Assembly (NCBI RefSeq): GCF_900455735.1
Contig: NZ_UAUI01000008.1
Coordinates: forward strand, 62,001-126,000
Reading direction: 5' to 3'
DNA length: 64,000 nt
DNA from: Rhodococcus wratislaviensis
GTDB lineage: Bacteria > Actinomycetota > Actinomycetes > Mycobacteriales > Mycobacteriaceae
Below the pieces are notes generated by a model. It ran no database searches, was not told where the DNA came from, and saw only the letters and a program-made list of their open reading frames with translations. The translations under genes were made by a program, and so were the position numbers. This document shows, in pieces, positions 1 to 9,147 of this stretch. Every line of letters begins with the position of its first letter. Position 1 is the first letter of the stretch.

Positions 1-342
1 GACCGCCGCGTCCACCTCTTCTTCGCCGGCCGGTACCCCTGCGACCTCTACGACCTGGGCACCCTGTGGGCGCTCGCGGAGCAGAACCCGTGGCTGACAG
101 TCGTCCCGGTCACCGAGGAGGACGAGGACCCGTGGTGGTACACCGGCCCGAGCAGCGCCGCGTTGCCCGGCATGCACCGCCGGCTGACCGGCAAGGTCGG
201 GCAGGTCGTCGCCGACTTCGGGACATGGGCCGAGCGCGACATCCAGCTCGTCGGCTCCGAGGCGATGATCAACACCACCAAGTTCCGGCTGCACGCGGCA
301 GGCACTCCGCCGGAGAACATCCGGCACGACCCGTCCTACTGA
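1..342 (+). CDS. FAD/NAD-binding reductase, C-terminal part (5' end outside window)
   Basis: The reading frame is open from base 1 and ends with TGA at 340-342, giving the last 113 residues of a larger protein. They form the NAD-binding half of a ferredoxin-NADP reductase-type module, with RVHLFFAGRYPCDLYDL, NPWLTVVPV and a C-terminal TPPENIRHDPSY tail. This segment aligns closely with the C-terminus of the globin-reductase fusion at 1166-2344, so the complete protein is probably also a type II flavohemoglobin-like protein, although the globin part cannot be seen. The next gene is convergent and starts its stop codon only 10 bases downstream. Confidence 0.85.
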   Translation, partial: DRRVHLFFAGRYPCDLYDLGTLWALAEQNPWLTVVPVTEEDEDPWWYTGPSSAALPGMHRRLTGKVGQVVADFGTWAERDIQLVGSEAMINTTKFRLHAAGTPPENIRHDPSY

Positions 343-352
343 TCCGAACGGC

Positions 353-1105
353 TCAGTACGGGTCGAACTGAATGTTCTCCGTGGGTGTCCCGGTGTCCCG
401 GAGACGGTCGAGGGTGGCGCGGACCATCGCCGCCGAACCGCACACCAGCACCTGGTGCTCGGTGAACGCGCCGTAGGACGTCACGACGTCGGGCAGCGAG
501 CCCTCGATGAGGTCGTCCTCGGTGAACCCGACGTCCACTCTGGTGCGTTCGTACCATTCGTCGGTCCAGTCCGGGTTCACGACGTTCTCCACCACCGGGA
601 TGACGGTGAGCCACGGCAGATCCTGCAGCAGCAGGTAGAGCATGTCGGACGCGTAGAGATCGCGCGGTGTCCGATCGCCCGTGAACAGAAACACCCGCGG
701 CGGATTCGGCCGGCGCGACAGGTCCAGGAGGATCGATCGGAACGGGGCCAGACCGGTGCCGCCGGCGATCATGATGACGTCCGGCCCGTCCTCGTCGACG
801 GACATGGTGCCGCGGGGTTCGAGGATCTGCCACTGGTCGCCGGGCGAGGTCCCCGTGACGATGTCGCCGCTGACCCAGCCGCCGGGCACCGTCCGGACGT
901 GGAATTCGAGCTTGCCGTCCAGTGACGGCGGCAGGGCGGGGGAGAGTCTGCGCAGCAGCCGCGGGTTCTGGGGCACGCTCACGTCCACGTACTGCCCCGG
1001 CGCGAACGGGACGTAGTCACCGACGAGGCGGATCACGGCGAGGTCGTGCCGCAGGCGGTGATGTTCGACGACGGTGCTGGTCCAGGTGGTCTGCGTGGCT
1101 TGCAT
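353..1105 (-). CDS. stand-alone FAD/NAD(P) oxidoreductase, flavohemoglobin-reductase type
   Basis: This 250-residue protein is a ferredoxin-NADP reductase-like module with no globin domain. The FAD half (about residues 8-105) contains the FAPGQYVDVSVP strand and an RRLS segment where the canonical FAD-binding RxYS would be. The NAD half follows, with the glycine-rich AGGTGLAPFRS turn near residue 115 and the terminal VCGSAAMVRAT helix. It lies 60 bases downstream of the globin-reductase fusion on the same strand, so the two are probably co-transcribed. Electron transfer from NAD(P)H to a haem or other partner is inferred; the partner is unknown. The start is an ATG at 1103-1105. Confidence 0.8.
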   Translation of the reverse strand: MQATQTTWTSTVVEHHRLRHDLAVIRLVGDYVPFAPGQYVDVSVPQNPRLLRRLSPALPPSLDGKLEFHVRTVPGGWVSGDIVTGTSPGDQWQILEPRGTMSVDEDGPDVIMIAGGTGLAPFRSILLDLSRRPNPPRVFLFTGDRTPRDLYASDMLYLLLQDLPWLTVIPVVENVVNPDWTDEWYERTRVDVGFTEDDLIEGSLPDVVTSYGAFTEHQVLVCGSAAMVRATLDRLRDTGTPTENIQFDPY

Positions 1106-1165
1106 GGCGTAATGCTCTCCCGACGGTCGAACCGGATAGCGGATGGGCGGGGACGGGCTGCGCGA

Positions 1166-2344
1166 CTAGATCAGCGGGTCGTGCCGGATCAGTTCGGGCG
1201 GTGTACCGCCGCCCTGCAAGGCGTACACGGTGGTCTTGATCATCGCCGGCGAACCGGAGATCTGGATCTGCCGGTCCGCCCACGACCCGAACCGGGCGAC
1301 GACGCGGCCCAGCTGCCCCTGGAGTCGCTGATGCAACCCCGGCGGCGCCTCCGGGGCGGGAATCGTGTGCCACCACGGGTCCTCGTCCTCCTCGGACACG
1401 GGAACTACGGTCAGCCACGGATTGCTCAGCGACAGGTGCCACAGGGTCTCGATGTCGTACAGATCGCACGGGTACTTGCCGCCCACGAACATGTGGACCC
1501 GGGGATTGTTCGACCGCATCGCCATTTCCATCACCTGGGCGCGCAGCGGCGCGATGCCCGTCCCCGAACCGATCATCAGGACGTCCTGCCCGCTGTCGCG
1601 GTCGACCTCGAGGCCACCGAGTGGGGAGCTGAGCAGCCAGCGGTCACCCACCTGCGTCTCGTTGACGATGGCGGGGCTGACCCACCCACCCGACACGCGG
1701 CGGACGTGGAACTCGAGCTGTCCGTACGGGTTGGCGGGGATGGCCGCCGACAGATACCGCCACATCCGGGGCCGCTGCGGGATCTGGACGCTGAGGTACT
1801 GGCCCGCTCCGTAGGGGATGGGGGAGTCGGTCTCGAGACGGACGATCGCGAGGTCGTCGAGGCGGCGTTCGTGATCGACCACGGTGGCACCCCACGCGGC
1901 GGGCAGGTCGTCGTTGTCCGCGGCGTCGGCCATCGTGTGGAGGAGGAGGTCGAGCAGTTCCGTCCAGGCCGCGGTCAGCGAGGGCGTCCAGATGGCCTGG
2001 GTGAACGAGCTCCGTACGGCGACCAGCAACGCATTGCCCGACGCGAAGTAGTGCCTGCCCTCGACGCCGTACTTGCGGTGGTCGCGGCCGAGCTGGCTCA
2101 GGAAACCGAGGACCCGGCCCTCGTCTTCGAGGTTGTCGATGACGAACTGCAGTGCCTGGAACAGGCGGTGACCCTGCTGGTCCAGCGCAGCCGGGAAGAG
2201 CGCGCGAAATTCGGGGTGCTCGGCGAACAGGGTGGCGTAGAACGTGGTGGTGAGCCGGTTGTGCCCGTGTTCGGTGGACACGATCGACGAAAAGCTGGCG
2301 CGCAGACGCGAAATCACGAGCGGATCGAGGCAATCTCGTGTCAA
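1166..2344 (-). CDS. type II flavohemoglobin-like protein (globin plus FAD/NAD reductase)
   Basis: A 392-residue fusion. Residues 1-135 are a globin fold, with Tyr36 in the B-helix segment TFYATLF and the probable proximal haem ligand His89 in LGRDHRKYGV. The reductase follows, with GAGQYLSVQIP (FAD side), RYLS in place of RxYS, and GSGTGIAPLRA (NAD side). The family resembles M. tuberculosis Rv0385, whose reductase has unusual FAD-binding residues compared with NO-detoxifying flavohemoglobins. Activity may therefore be NADH or D-lactate oxidation or stress protection rather than NO dioxygenation; this is inference. Start is TTG at 2342-2344. Its clpB-side position matches the mycobacterial gene order. 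Confidence 0.85.
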   Translation of the reverse strand: MTRDCLDPLVISRLRASFSSIVSTEHGHNRLTTTFYATLFAEHPEFRALFPAALDQQGHRLFQALQFVIDNLEDEGRVLGFLSQLGRDHRKYGVEGRHYFASGNALLVAVRSSFTQAIWTPSLTAAWTELLDLLLHTMADAADNDDLPAAWGATVVDHERRLDDLAIVRLETDSPIPYGAGQYLSVQIPQRPRMWRYLSAAIPANPYGQLEFHVRRVSGGWVSPAIVNETQVGDRWLLSSPLGGLEVDRDSGQDVLMIGSGTGIAPLRAQVMEMAMRSNNPRVHMFVGGKYPCDLYDIETLWHLSLSNPWLTVVPVSEEDEDPWWHTIPAPEAPPGLHQRLQGQLGRVVARFGSWADRQIQISGSPAMIKTTVYALQGGGTPPELIRHDPLI

Positions 2345-2531
2345 GCCGTCCCCTGCCTCCGTGCTGCTGATTCGAACACCCGCATTCTAGCCGTCCCGCG
2401 CGCGGACCCGGGGTTACGGCAACGGCCGGTTGGGCGTGCGCGCCCGGTATTTCGGTGGGCCGCTATTGAGCTGTGACCACCGGCAAGGCACGATGCATCC
2501 AGTAAACAGGCGGCGTTACCGAGGGGGGCCC

Positions 2532-3611
2532 ATGAGAGTTGGCTGTGCGCGGGATCGGGGTCGGTTTCGTCCGGGGATGGCCAGTTCGGTTCGGGTTCGC
2601 CGGGCTGCCGCTGTCGTGGTGGCCGTGACGCTGACGATGATCAGCGGCGGAAACGTCGTCTCGGCGGAACCACGGACGACGATCGAGTCGATCTCGGCGG
2701 ACGAGGCGCCCGACGGTTCACGGTTGATCGAGGTCACCCCGGTGGGCGAATCGCAGATGAACTTCACCGTCCACTCGACCGCCATGGACAAGAACGTCAC
2801 CGTCCGGGTCATCCGGGCCGCGTCGGAGAAGCGTCCCACCGTCTACATGCTCGGCGGCGTCGAGGGGAACTCCGAGCAGTTCGGCTGGGAGCAGAAGGCG
2901 GACGTCGAGAAGTTCTTCTCCGACAAGGACGTCAACGTGGTCATCCCGTTCGGTGGCCAGTCCAGTTACTACGCGGACTGGAAGCAGGACGATCCCAAAC
3001 TCGGGCGGAACAAGTGGCAGACGTTCCTCACGAAGGAACTGCCACCCATCGTCGACTCGGCGCTCGAGACGACGGGGAAGAACGCCATCGCCGGGCTGTC
3101 CATGTCGGCGACCAGTGTCCTCAACCTCGCGATCTCCAAGCCGGGGCTGTATCAGAGCGTCGGGGCGTACAGCGGGTGCGCGATGACGAGCGACCCGGTG
3201 GCGCGCCGGTTCGTCGAGATCACGGTGTCGGACTTCGGCGGCAACCCCGAGAACATGTGGGGTGCGGCCGAGGATCCACTGTGGGCCGCGAACGATCCGT
3301 ACGTCAACGCCGAGAGGCTCCGCGGGACCACCCTCTACATCTCCAACGGCAGCGGGCTGCCGGGACCATACGATACCCTCGACGCCCGGACCGTCGGCGG
3401 CAACCGCCGTGCTCTCGCGACGCAGGTCGTGGTGGGTGGTGTGATCGAGGCCGTCACCAACGACTGCACGATGCGGCTGGCGGAGAAACTCCGTGCCCTG
3501 GACATTCCCGCCACGGTCGATCTCCGGCCGGTCGGCACGCATTCGTGGGGGTACTGGCGCGACGACCTGTCCGCGTCCTGGCCGATGATGGCGGCCGCGA
3601 TCGGGGCGTGA
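2532..3611 (+). CDS. secreted mycolyltransferase/antigen 85-type esterase
   Basis: A 359-residue alpha/beta hydrolase of the antigen 85/esterase D superfamily. The N-terminus is a long basic signal sequence with a hydrophobic core ending in VVSA near residue 45, so the mature enzyme should act in the cell envelope. The nucleophile is the second Ser of GLSMSAT, about residue 192, and the catalytic His is in THSWGYW, about residue 337. In mycolata such enzymes transfer mycolic acids to trehalose or arabinogalactan; the specific acceptor here cannot be read. ATG 2532 is chosen because GAGGGG lies about 5 bases upstream; an in-frame ATG at 2577 is an alternative. A strong hairpin follows the stop. 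Confidence 0.85.
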   Translation: MRVGCARDRGRFRPGMASSVRVRRAAAVVVAVTLTMISGGNVVSAEPRTTIESISADEAPDGSRLIEVTPVGESQMNFTVHSTAMDKNVTVRVIRAASEKRPTVYMLGGVEGNSEQFGWEQKADVEKFFSDKDVNVVIPFGGQSSYYADWKQDDPKLGRNKWQTFLTKELPPIVDSALETTGKNAIAGLSMSATSVLNLAISKPGLYQSVGAYSGCAMTSDPVARRFVEITVSDFGGNPENMWGAAEDPLWAANDPYVNAERLRGTTLYISNGSGLPGPYDTLDARTVGGNRRALATQVVVGGVIEAVTNDCTMRLAEKLRALDIPATVDLRPVGTHSWGYWRDDLSASWPMMAAAIGA

Positions 3612-3613
3612 CT

Positions 3614-3643
3614 TCTCGCCCCGCGAAGGGTCGCGGGGCGAGA
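3614..3643. terminator. perfect 13-bp hairpin after the mycolyltransferase gene
   Basis: TCTCGCCCCGCGA at 3614-3626 pairs perfectly with TCGCGGGGCGAGA at 3631-3643 around an AGGG loop. It begins 2 bases after the stop codon. There is no strong T-tract, which is common for actinobacterial terminators. Confidence 0.7.
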
Positions 3644-3670
3644 TGATGGGTGTAGCGGAAAATTTTCAAA

Positions 3671-3691
3671 GTTGAGCGGAACAGACTCAAC
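3671..3691 (+). promoter_or_regulatory. HAIR-like HspR operator upstream of clpB
   Basis: The inverted repeat GTTGAG-N9-CTCAAC closely matches the HspR-associated inverted repeat consensus CTTGAGT-N7-ACTCAAG. It lies about 90 bases before the clpB start. In Streptomyces and mycobacteria HspR represses clpB and dnaK through this element. No hspR gene is in this window. Confidence 0.7.
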
Positions 3692-3779
3692 CCTTCGCGC
3701 GTTAAGAAGATGACAGCGTCGCCACGTGCCATTCGGCCCCGGGCGGCGAACCGCTCTACAACGCCAGAAGAGGTGACCA

Positions 3780-6332
3780 GTGGACTCGTTCAATCCGACC
3801 ACCAAAACCCAGGCCGCGATGACCGCTGCGCTCCAGTCGGCGTCGTCGGCCGGTAACCCCGACATCAGGCCCGCGCATCTGCTCGTGGCCCTGCTCGACC
3901 AGACCGACGGCATCGCCGCCCCGCTGCTCAAGGCGGTCGGCGTCGATCCCACCGCGGTCCATCGTGAAGCGCAGAATCTCGTCGACCGGCTGCCCAAGAC
4001 GACGGGCGCCACGACCACACCGCAGCTCGGCCGCGAGGCCCTCGCCGCACTCACCGCAGCACAGCACCTCGCGACCGAACTCGACGACGAGTACGTGTCG
4101 ACGGAACACCTGATGGTCGGGCTCGCCTCGGGTGAGTCGGATGTGGCCGGGCTGCTGAAGCGGCACGGCGCCACCCCCGAGGCGCTGCGCGACGCGTTCA
4201 CCACCGTGCGCGGCAGCGCGCGCGTCACCAGCCCGGATCCGGAAGGGACGTACCAGGCCCTCGAGAAGTACTCCACCGACCTCACCGCGGCGGCCCGGAA
4301 CGGCAAGCTCGACCCGGTGATCGGCCGCGACACCGAGATCCGCCGCGTCGTGCAGGTACTCAGCCGCCGGACCAAGAACAACCCGGTGCTGATCGGTGAG
4401 CCCGGCGTCGGCAAGACCGCAATCGTCGAGGGGCTGGCCCAGCGCATCGTCGCCGGCGACGTTCCCGAATCGCTGCGTGGCAAGTCCGTGATCTCCCTCG
4501 ACCTCGGATCGATGGTCGCGGGCGCCAAGTACCGCGGCGAGTTCGAGGAGCGACTCAAGGCCGTCCTCGACGACATCAAGAACTCGGCCGGTCAGGTCAT
4601 CACGTTCATCGACGAGCTCCACACCATCGTCGGTGCGGGTGCCACCGGCGAGTCCGCCATGGACGCAGGCAACATGATCAAGCCGATGCTCGCCCGCGGT
4701 GAGCTGCGGCTCGTCGGCGCGACCACCCTCGACGAGTACCGCAAGTACATCGAGAAGGACGCGGCCCTCGAGCGTCGCTTCCAGCAGGTGCTGGTGGGCG
4801 AACCGTCCGTCGAGGACACCGTCGGGATCCTGCGCGGGCTCAAGGAGCGGTACGAGGTGCACCATGGCGTGCGCATCACCGACTCCGCGCTCGTCGCCGC
4901 CGCCACGCTCAGCGACCGCTACATCACGTCCCGGTTCCTGCCCGACAAGGCGATCGACCTCGTGGACGAGGCCGCGTCCCGGCTGCGGATGGAGATCGAC
5001 TCGCGACCCGAGGAGATCGACTCCGTCGAACGCATCGTCCGCCGACTCGAGATCGAGGAGATGGCGCTGCAGAAGGAATCCGACGCGGCGTCGAAGGACC
5101 GGCTCGAGAAGCTGCGTCAGGAACTGGCCGACGAACGGGAGAAGCTCAATCAGCTGACCACCCGCTGGCAGAACGAGAAGCAGGCCATCGACTCCGTGCG
5201 CGGGGTCAAGGAGCAGCTCGAGATGCTGCGCGGCGAGGAGGAACGCGCCGAACGCGACGGCGACCTCGGCCGGGCAGCGGAGCTGCGCTACGGCCGCATC
5301 CCGCAGCTCGAGAAGGAACTCGAGCAGGCGGCCCACGAATCCGGTGCCGCCGCCGACGGCGACGTCATGCTCAAGGAGGAAGTGGGTCCCGACGACGTCG
5401 CAGACGTGGTCGCGGCATGGACCGGCATCCCCGCCGGACGCATGATGGAGGGCGAGACGGCCAAGCTGCTGCGGATGGAGTCCGAGCTCGGCAAGCGGGT
5501 CGTCGGCCAGGAAGAGGCCGTCGTCGCCGTGTCGGATGCGGTTCGCCGCGCCCGCGCCGGAGTCGCCGACCCCAACCGGCCCACCGGGTCGTTCCTGTTC
5601 CTCGGACCCACCGGCGTCGGTAAGACGGAGCTCGCGAAGTCCCTCGCGGACTTCCTGTTCGACGACGAACGCGCCATGGTCCGCATCGACATGTCCGAGT
5701 ACAGCGAGAAGCATTCGGTGGCCCGGCTCGTCGGCGCCCCGCCCGGATACGTCGGGTACGAGGCCGGCGGCCAGCTGACCGAGGCGGTGCGGCGGCGTCC
5801 GTACACGGTGGTGCTGTTCGACGAGGTGGAGAAGGCGCACCCCGACGTGTTCGACATCCTGCTCGCCGTCCTCGACGAAGGCCGGTTGACGGACGGTCAG
5901 GGACGCACGGTCGACTTCCGCAACACCATCCTGATCCTCACGTCCAACCTCGGTGCGGGTGGGTCGCGGGAGCAGGTGATGGATGCGGTGCGGCACGCGT
6001 TCAAGCCGGAATTCATCAACCGGCTCGACGACGTCGTGATCTTCGACCCGCTCACGGAAGAGCAGCTCGAGTCCATCGTCGACATCCAGCTCGACCAGCT
6101 GTCCCGCCGGCTCGCGGCGCGGCGGCTGACGCTGGACGTGTCCGACTCGGCCCGCTTCTGGCTGGCCGTCCGCGGCTACGACCCCATGTACGGGGCCCGG
6201 CCGTTGCGCCGGCTGATCCAGCAGGCCATCGGCGACCAGCTCGCGAAGCTGCTGCTCGCCGGTGACGTCAAGGACGGCGACACCGTCCCCGTGAAGGTGT
6301 CCGAGACCGGGGACACGCTCGTCCTCGGCTGA
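3780..6332 (+). CDS. clpB: ATP-dependent chaperone ClpB
   Basis: An 850-residue Hsp100 disaggregase that rescues aggregated proteins together with DnaK. The order is the canonical one: an N-domain with two repeats (about 1-145), AAA+ domain 1 with Walker A GEPGVGKT near residue 206 and the pore loop KYRGEF, a coiled-coil middle domain (about 400-530, [21 protein letters not shown] region), AAA+ domain 2 with Walker A GPTGVGKT near 609 and the GYVGYEAGG pore loop, and the C-terminal oligomerisation domain. Length is typical of actinobacterial ClpB. The GTG start at 3780 is preceded by AGAAGAGG. A HAIR-like operator upstream suggests HspR and heat-shock control. Confidence 0.97.
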   Translation: MDSFNPTTKTQAAMTAALQSASSAGNPDIRPAHLLVALLDQTDGIAAPLLKAVGVDPTAVHREAQNLVDRLPKTTGATTTPQLGREALAALTAAQHLATELDDEYVSTEHLMVGLASGESDVAGLLKRHGATPEALRDAFTTVRGSARVTSPDPEGTYQALEKYSTDLTAAARNGKLDPVIGRDTEIRRVVQVLSRRTKNNPVLIGEPGVGKTAIVEGLAQRIVAGDVPESLRGKSVISLDLGSMVAGAKYRGEFEERLKAVLDDIKNSAGQVITFIDELHTIVGAGATGESAMDAGNMIKPMLARGELRLVGATTLDEYRKYIEKDAALERRFQQVLVGEPSVEDTVGILRGLKERYEVHHGVRITDSALVAAATLSDRYITSRFLPDKAIDLVDEAASRLRMEIDSRPEEIDSVERIVRRLEIEEMALQKESDAASKDRLEKLRQELADEREKLNQLTTRWQNEKQAIDSVRGVKEQLEMLRGEEERAERDGDLGRAAELRYGRIPQLEKELEQAAHESGAAADGDVMLKEEVGPDDVADVVAAWTGIPAGRMMEGETAKLLRMESELGKRVVGQEEAVVAVSDAVRRARAGVADPNRPTGSFLFLGPTGVGKTELAKSLADFLFDDERAMVRIDMSEYSEKHSVARLVGAPPGYVGYEAGGQLTEAVRRRPYTVVLFDEVEKAHPDVFDILLAVLDEGRLTDGQGRTVDFRNTILILTSNLGAGGSREQVMDAVRHAFKPEFINRLDDVVIFDPLTEEQLESIVDIQLDQLSRRLAARRLTLDVSDSARFWLAVRGYDPMYGARPLRRLIQQAIGDQLAKLLLAGDVKDGDTVPVKVSETGDTLVLG

Positions 6333-6341
6333 TCCCCCAGG

Positions 6342-6381
6342 TGAGTGGCACGGTGTGCTCCCGCACGCCGTGCCACTCACC
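6342..6381. repeat. 40-nt GTGAGT/ACTCAC hairpin after clpB (terminator-like)
   Basis: The element begins GTGAGTGGCACGG and ends CCGTGCCACTCAC, an almost perfect hairpin exactly 40 nt long that can be extended outward by CAG/CTG to 6339-6384. TGTTTT follows, so it can act as the clpB terminator. It is one member of the 40-nt hairpin family in this window. Confidence 0.75.
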
Positions 6382-6476
6382 TGTGTTTTCACAGCGACGT
6401 CTTAAGTTTCGCCGTTACCCTGGACCGTCCGTAACCGCAGGACACCGGCCAGACGAACCCGAGGGAGGGGCCGATC

Positions 6477-7415
6477 ATGACGAACCCCGACGACCCGCGC
6501 ACCCCGCAGGAACGCGCGTACGACGGAACCGAGTCGTGGACGACGGAGGACTCCGCCTCGAGGGCTGGTGGCGAGGATCCCACGCAGGCGTGGTCGCGGC
6601 AGGACCAGCCGACCGAGCATCTCGCCTCGACCGAGCAGCGCACCGAGTACCTGGGCCCCGCAGGCGGTCCGACCGAGCAGTTCTACACGTCCGACCCGAC
6701 CGCGGCGTACGGGCAGAACCAGCCCAATCCGACGCAGGCCTACCCGACCTACGATCCGCAGTACGACCCGCAGGCTCCGCCGCCGAACGCCACGCAGGCG
6801 TATCCGACGTACGACGCCCAGCAGTACCAGGGTGGGCATCCGACAGGGCAGTACCCGAACGCCCAGTACCCGGGCTCCCGGTACCAGGCGCCGGTCGCGG
6901 AGACCACCGAGGAAAAGAAGCCCCGACGGATCGGCACCTGGATCGCCGCCGCGGCGGCCGCGCTGCTGCTGATCGCCGTCATCGGCTTCGGTGTCGCCCT
7001 CGTCACGACCGCGCCGAACAACTCGTCGAGCACTACCGCGGCGGGCCCGACCACGTCCCGTCCGCCCGCCACCACCGCGCCGCCGAAGACGACGGCCCCG
7101 CCGCCGTCGACGACGTCGGAGTCGCCGCTCGATCAACTCCCCGGCGGAATCGGCGAGGCCATCGGCGCTGCCGGCGCCGCGTTCGGAACGATCAGCGCCA
7201 ACGACGGCTCCACACTCACCCTCGACGCACTCGGCGGTTCCCAGTTGACGGTCCAGACCAACGCGCAGACCAACGTGATCGCACTCGACGGCACCACGGT
7301 CGCCGATCTGAAGCCCGGATTCACCGTCATGGTGCAGGGGACGAAGGTCGAGAACGGCACGATGATGGCCGAGACGATCATCAGCACCGAGCTGCCGAAG
7401 CTCGGCGGTAACTGA
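6477..7415 (+). CDS. single-pass membrane protein with repeat-rich N-terminus and DUF5666-like domain
   Basis: A 312-residue protein of unknown function. Residues 1-140 are hydrophilic and low complexity, rich in Gln, Thr, Pro and Tyr with repeated PTEQ/NATQAYPTYD-like units. A transmembrane helix follows KKPRRIGTW at about 152-178. A Thr/Pro/Ser-rich linker leads to a C-terminal beta domain (about 235-312), in which TLTLDALGGSQLTV and PGFTVMVQGTKVENGTMMA resemble DUF5666. The predicted topology puts the long N-terminus in the cytoplasm and the small domain outside. The ATG follows GAGGGAGGGG. It lies between clpB and the Rv0383c-like gene. Confidence 0.75.
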   Translation: MTNPDDPRTPQERAYDGTESWTTEDSASRAGGEDPTQAWSRQDQPTEHLASTEQRTEYLGPAGGPTEQFYTSDPTAAYGQNQPNPTQAYPTYDPQYDPQAPPPNATQAYPTYDAQQYQGGHPTGQYPNAQYPGSRYQAPVAETTEEKKPRRIGTWIAAAAAALLLIAVIGFGVALVTTAPNNSSSTTAAGPTTSRPPATTAPPKTTAPPPSTTSESPLDQLPGGIGEAIGAAGAAFGTISANDGSTLTLDALGGSQLTVQTNAQTNVIALDGTTVADLKPGFTVMVQGTKVENGTMMAETIISTELPKLGGN

Positions 7416-7500
7416 GACGATGGGTCCGGGCAAAACCGACACGGGGTGTCCGGGTACCGCTTCGCCTCGTAACGGCGTCGACTCGCTAGGCTGATCACCG

Positions 7501-8265
7501 ATGACGGGAATGTGGTTCGTACTGGCGTTGATCGCACTCGCAGGCGCGTGCGCACTGCTCTATTTCGATCGCTCGCGTCGTGATCAGACAGGTCGTGTGC
7601 GGCAGATCTGGGCCAAGGCCCAGGGCTACACGTACGACAACGTCGAAGAGAAGCTGCCCGGCCAGTTCCATCGCGCCGCGCTGGCCAAGCAGGAGTACCT
7701 CAGCGCCATCGATGTGGTGAAAGGCGAACGCCGGGGCGAGTCGTTCATTCTGTTCGACCTCGAGGAGACCGCGACCATCGTCGCCGTGCGCCGCCGGGTG
7801 GGCTCGGACGTCGACATCGACCTGCGCCTCAAGTCGACCCCGCCGCCGAAGGACTCGGATCTCGAACTCCTCGGTGCCATCGGACCGCGAGTCGTGTTCG
7901 CCACCGACCTCGAAATCGCCCGCAGGGTTTGCGATCAGCGCATGGTGGCGTTCACCGAGTCGGTGCCGCCGCACGTGAACATGCTGTGGAGCGAGGGCGA
8001 ATGGACCCTCGGTTCGCTGCCGATCGGCAGCAGCGGACGCGAGTGGGATTCGGCCATCGAGGCCGTCGCGCGGCTATCCGGCATCCTGCACGTCCTGCCC
8101 CCGGTCACCGAGCCGCGGGGACTCGACCGCGGCCACCACGACCCGAGCCGGCCGCGACTGCGGGAAGGTGCTCCCGCCGAGGCGCGTCCGGCGCGTCCGG
8201 CGTCTCCCCGGCAGCAGACCCCCGGCGCTCCCCGCCCGCCGGCACCAGGCGCTCCGCGCCCGTGA
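7501..8265 (+). CDS. conserved membrane-anchored protein, Rv0383c-like
   Basis: A 254-residue protein of unknown function. An N-terminal hydrophobic helix (residues 1-22, ALIALAGACALLYF) is probably an uncleaved anchor. A globular domain runs from about 30 to 205, and the C-terminal tail is Pro/Ala/Arg-rich with repeated APRP units. Its place between clpB and pyrE is the same as M. tuberculosis Rv0383c, which supports orthology but not a function. Start ATG 7501. The stop TGA lies inside the GTGAGT of a degenerate 40-nt hairpin at 8262. Confidence 0.8.
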   Translation: MTGMWFVLALIALAGACALLYFDRSRRDQTGRVRQIWAKAQGYTYDNVEEKLPGQFHRAALAKQEYLSAIDVVKGERRGESFILFDLEETATIVAVRRRVGSDVDIDLRLKSTPPPKDSDLELLGAIGPRVVFATDLEIARRVCDQRMVAFTESVPPHVNMLWSEGEWTLGSLPIGSSGREWDSAIEAVARLSGILHVLPPVTEPRGLDRGHHDPSRPRLREGAPAEARPARPASPRQQTPGAPRPPAPGAPRP

Positions 8266-8301
8266 GTGCGTGACGAGTCCTGGGACTCGCTAATCGCGCA
8301 C
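8262..8301. repeat. degenerate 40-nt hairpin overlapping the stop of the Rv0383c-like gene
   Basis: The stretch from GTGAGTGCG to CGCGCAC is exactly 40 nt. It has a perfect core of CGAGTCC-TG-GGACTCG and weaker outer pairing (about 13 of 20 positions). Length, GTGAG edge and the location on a stop codon fit the family; the imperfect arms make membership uncertain. Confidence 0.45.
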
Positions 8302-8332
8302 AGGCGCGCAGCGCCTTGCTACCGTCACCGGT

Positions 8333-9127
8333 ATGTCGACGCCCTCCAGTTCCGCCCGACCCGTTGCCCTCGTCACCGGACCGACGTCGGGGCTCGGTGC
8401 CGGTTTCGCGAGGAAGTTCGCGTCTCTCGGTTACGACCTCGTGCTCGTCGCGCGTGACGAGACCCGCTTGCACGCCCTCGCCGACGAAATGAAGGCGTTG
8501 TTCGACACCGAGTCCGAGATCCTGCAGGCCGATCTGGCGACGGTGTCCGGGCGCGAGGAAGTGGCGCAGCGCCTCGGGAAGGGTGTCGAGGTGCTGGTCA
8601 ACAATGCCGGATTCGGCACCTCGGGGGAATTCTGGACCGCGACGCCGGAGCTGCTGCAATCGCAGTTGGACGTGAACGTCACCGCCGTCATGCAGCTGAC
8701 CCGCGCGGCGCTGCCCACCATGATCGCGTCGGCGAACGGCACCGTCATCAACGTGGCGAGTGTCGCCGGACTGCTGTCCGGGCGGGGATCGACCTATTCG
8801 GCGAGCAAGGCGTACGTGATCTCGTTCTCCGAGGGATTGGCGAACGGGCTGGGCGGCACGGGTGTGCGGATCCAGGCGCTGTGCCCGGGATTCATCCGCA
8901 CCGAGTTCCACGAGCGCGCGGGCATCGAGATGAGTTCGATTCCGAAGCCGATGTGGCTGAGCGTCGACCAGGTGGTCGCGGCGTCGCTGGCCGATCTCGA
9001 GGACGGCAAGGTCGTGAGCATTCCGGGCCTCCAGTACAAGGTGCTGACGACCGCCGGTCGGCTCGTCCCGAAGAGTCTGGTCCGGCGGCTGACCAACGTG
9101 TTCGGCCGGGGGCGTGCCCGCACGTAG
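8333..9127 (+). CDS. SDR family NAD(P)-dependent oxidoreductase
   Basis: A 264-residue classical short-chain dehydrogenase. The N-terminal Rossmann motif is TGPTSGLGAGFA (TGxxxGxG type) at about residues 17-28, with VNNAGFG near residue 91, catalytic Ser in the strand VINVASVAG, and the YSASK active-site Tyr/Lys near 155. The C-terminal region FIRTEFHERAG is typical of the DltE/YqjQ-like acyl-chain reductase group, but the substrate cannot be assigned. ATG 8333. The next gene, pyrE, starts 21 bases downstream on the same strand. Confidence 0.85.
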   Translation: MSTPSSSARPVALVTGPTSGLGAGFARKFASLGYDLVLVARDETRLHALADEMKALFDTESEILQADLATVSGREEVAQRLGKGVEVLVNNAGFGTSGEFWTATPELLQSQLDVNVTAVMQLTRAALPTMIASANGTVINVASVAGLLSGRGSTYSASKAYVISFSEGLANGLGGTGVRIQALCPGFIRTEFHERAGIEMSSIPKPMWLSVDQVVAASLADLEDGKVVSIPGLQYKVLTTAGRLVPKSLVRRLTNVFGRGRART

Positions 9128-9147
9128 AGGTGGGTAGGGTTTCGGGC

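Noticed and set aside
2366..2390. Reverse tRNA T-arm-like GATTCGAAC
   Set aside because: It lacks the paired stem and other arms; it lies in a normal intergenic leader.
3756..6392. Long open frame on the minus strand across clpB
   Set aside because: It mirrors the clpB codons; GC-rich third positions keep the opposite strand open. The plus-strand protein has all ClpB motifs, the minus one has none.
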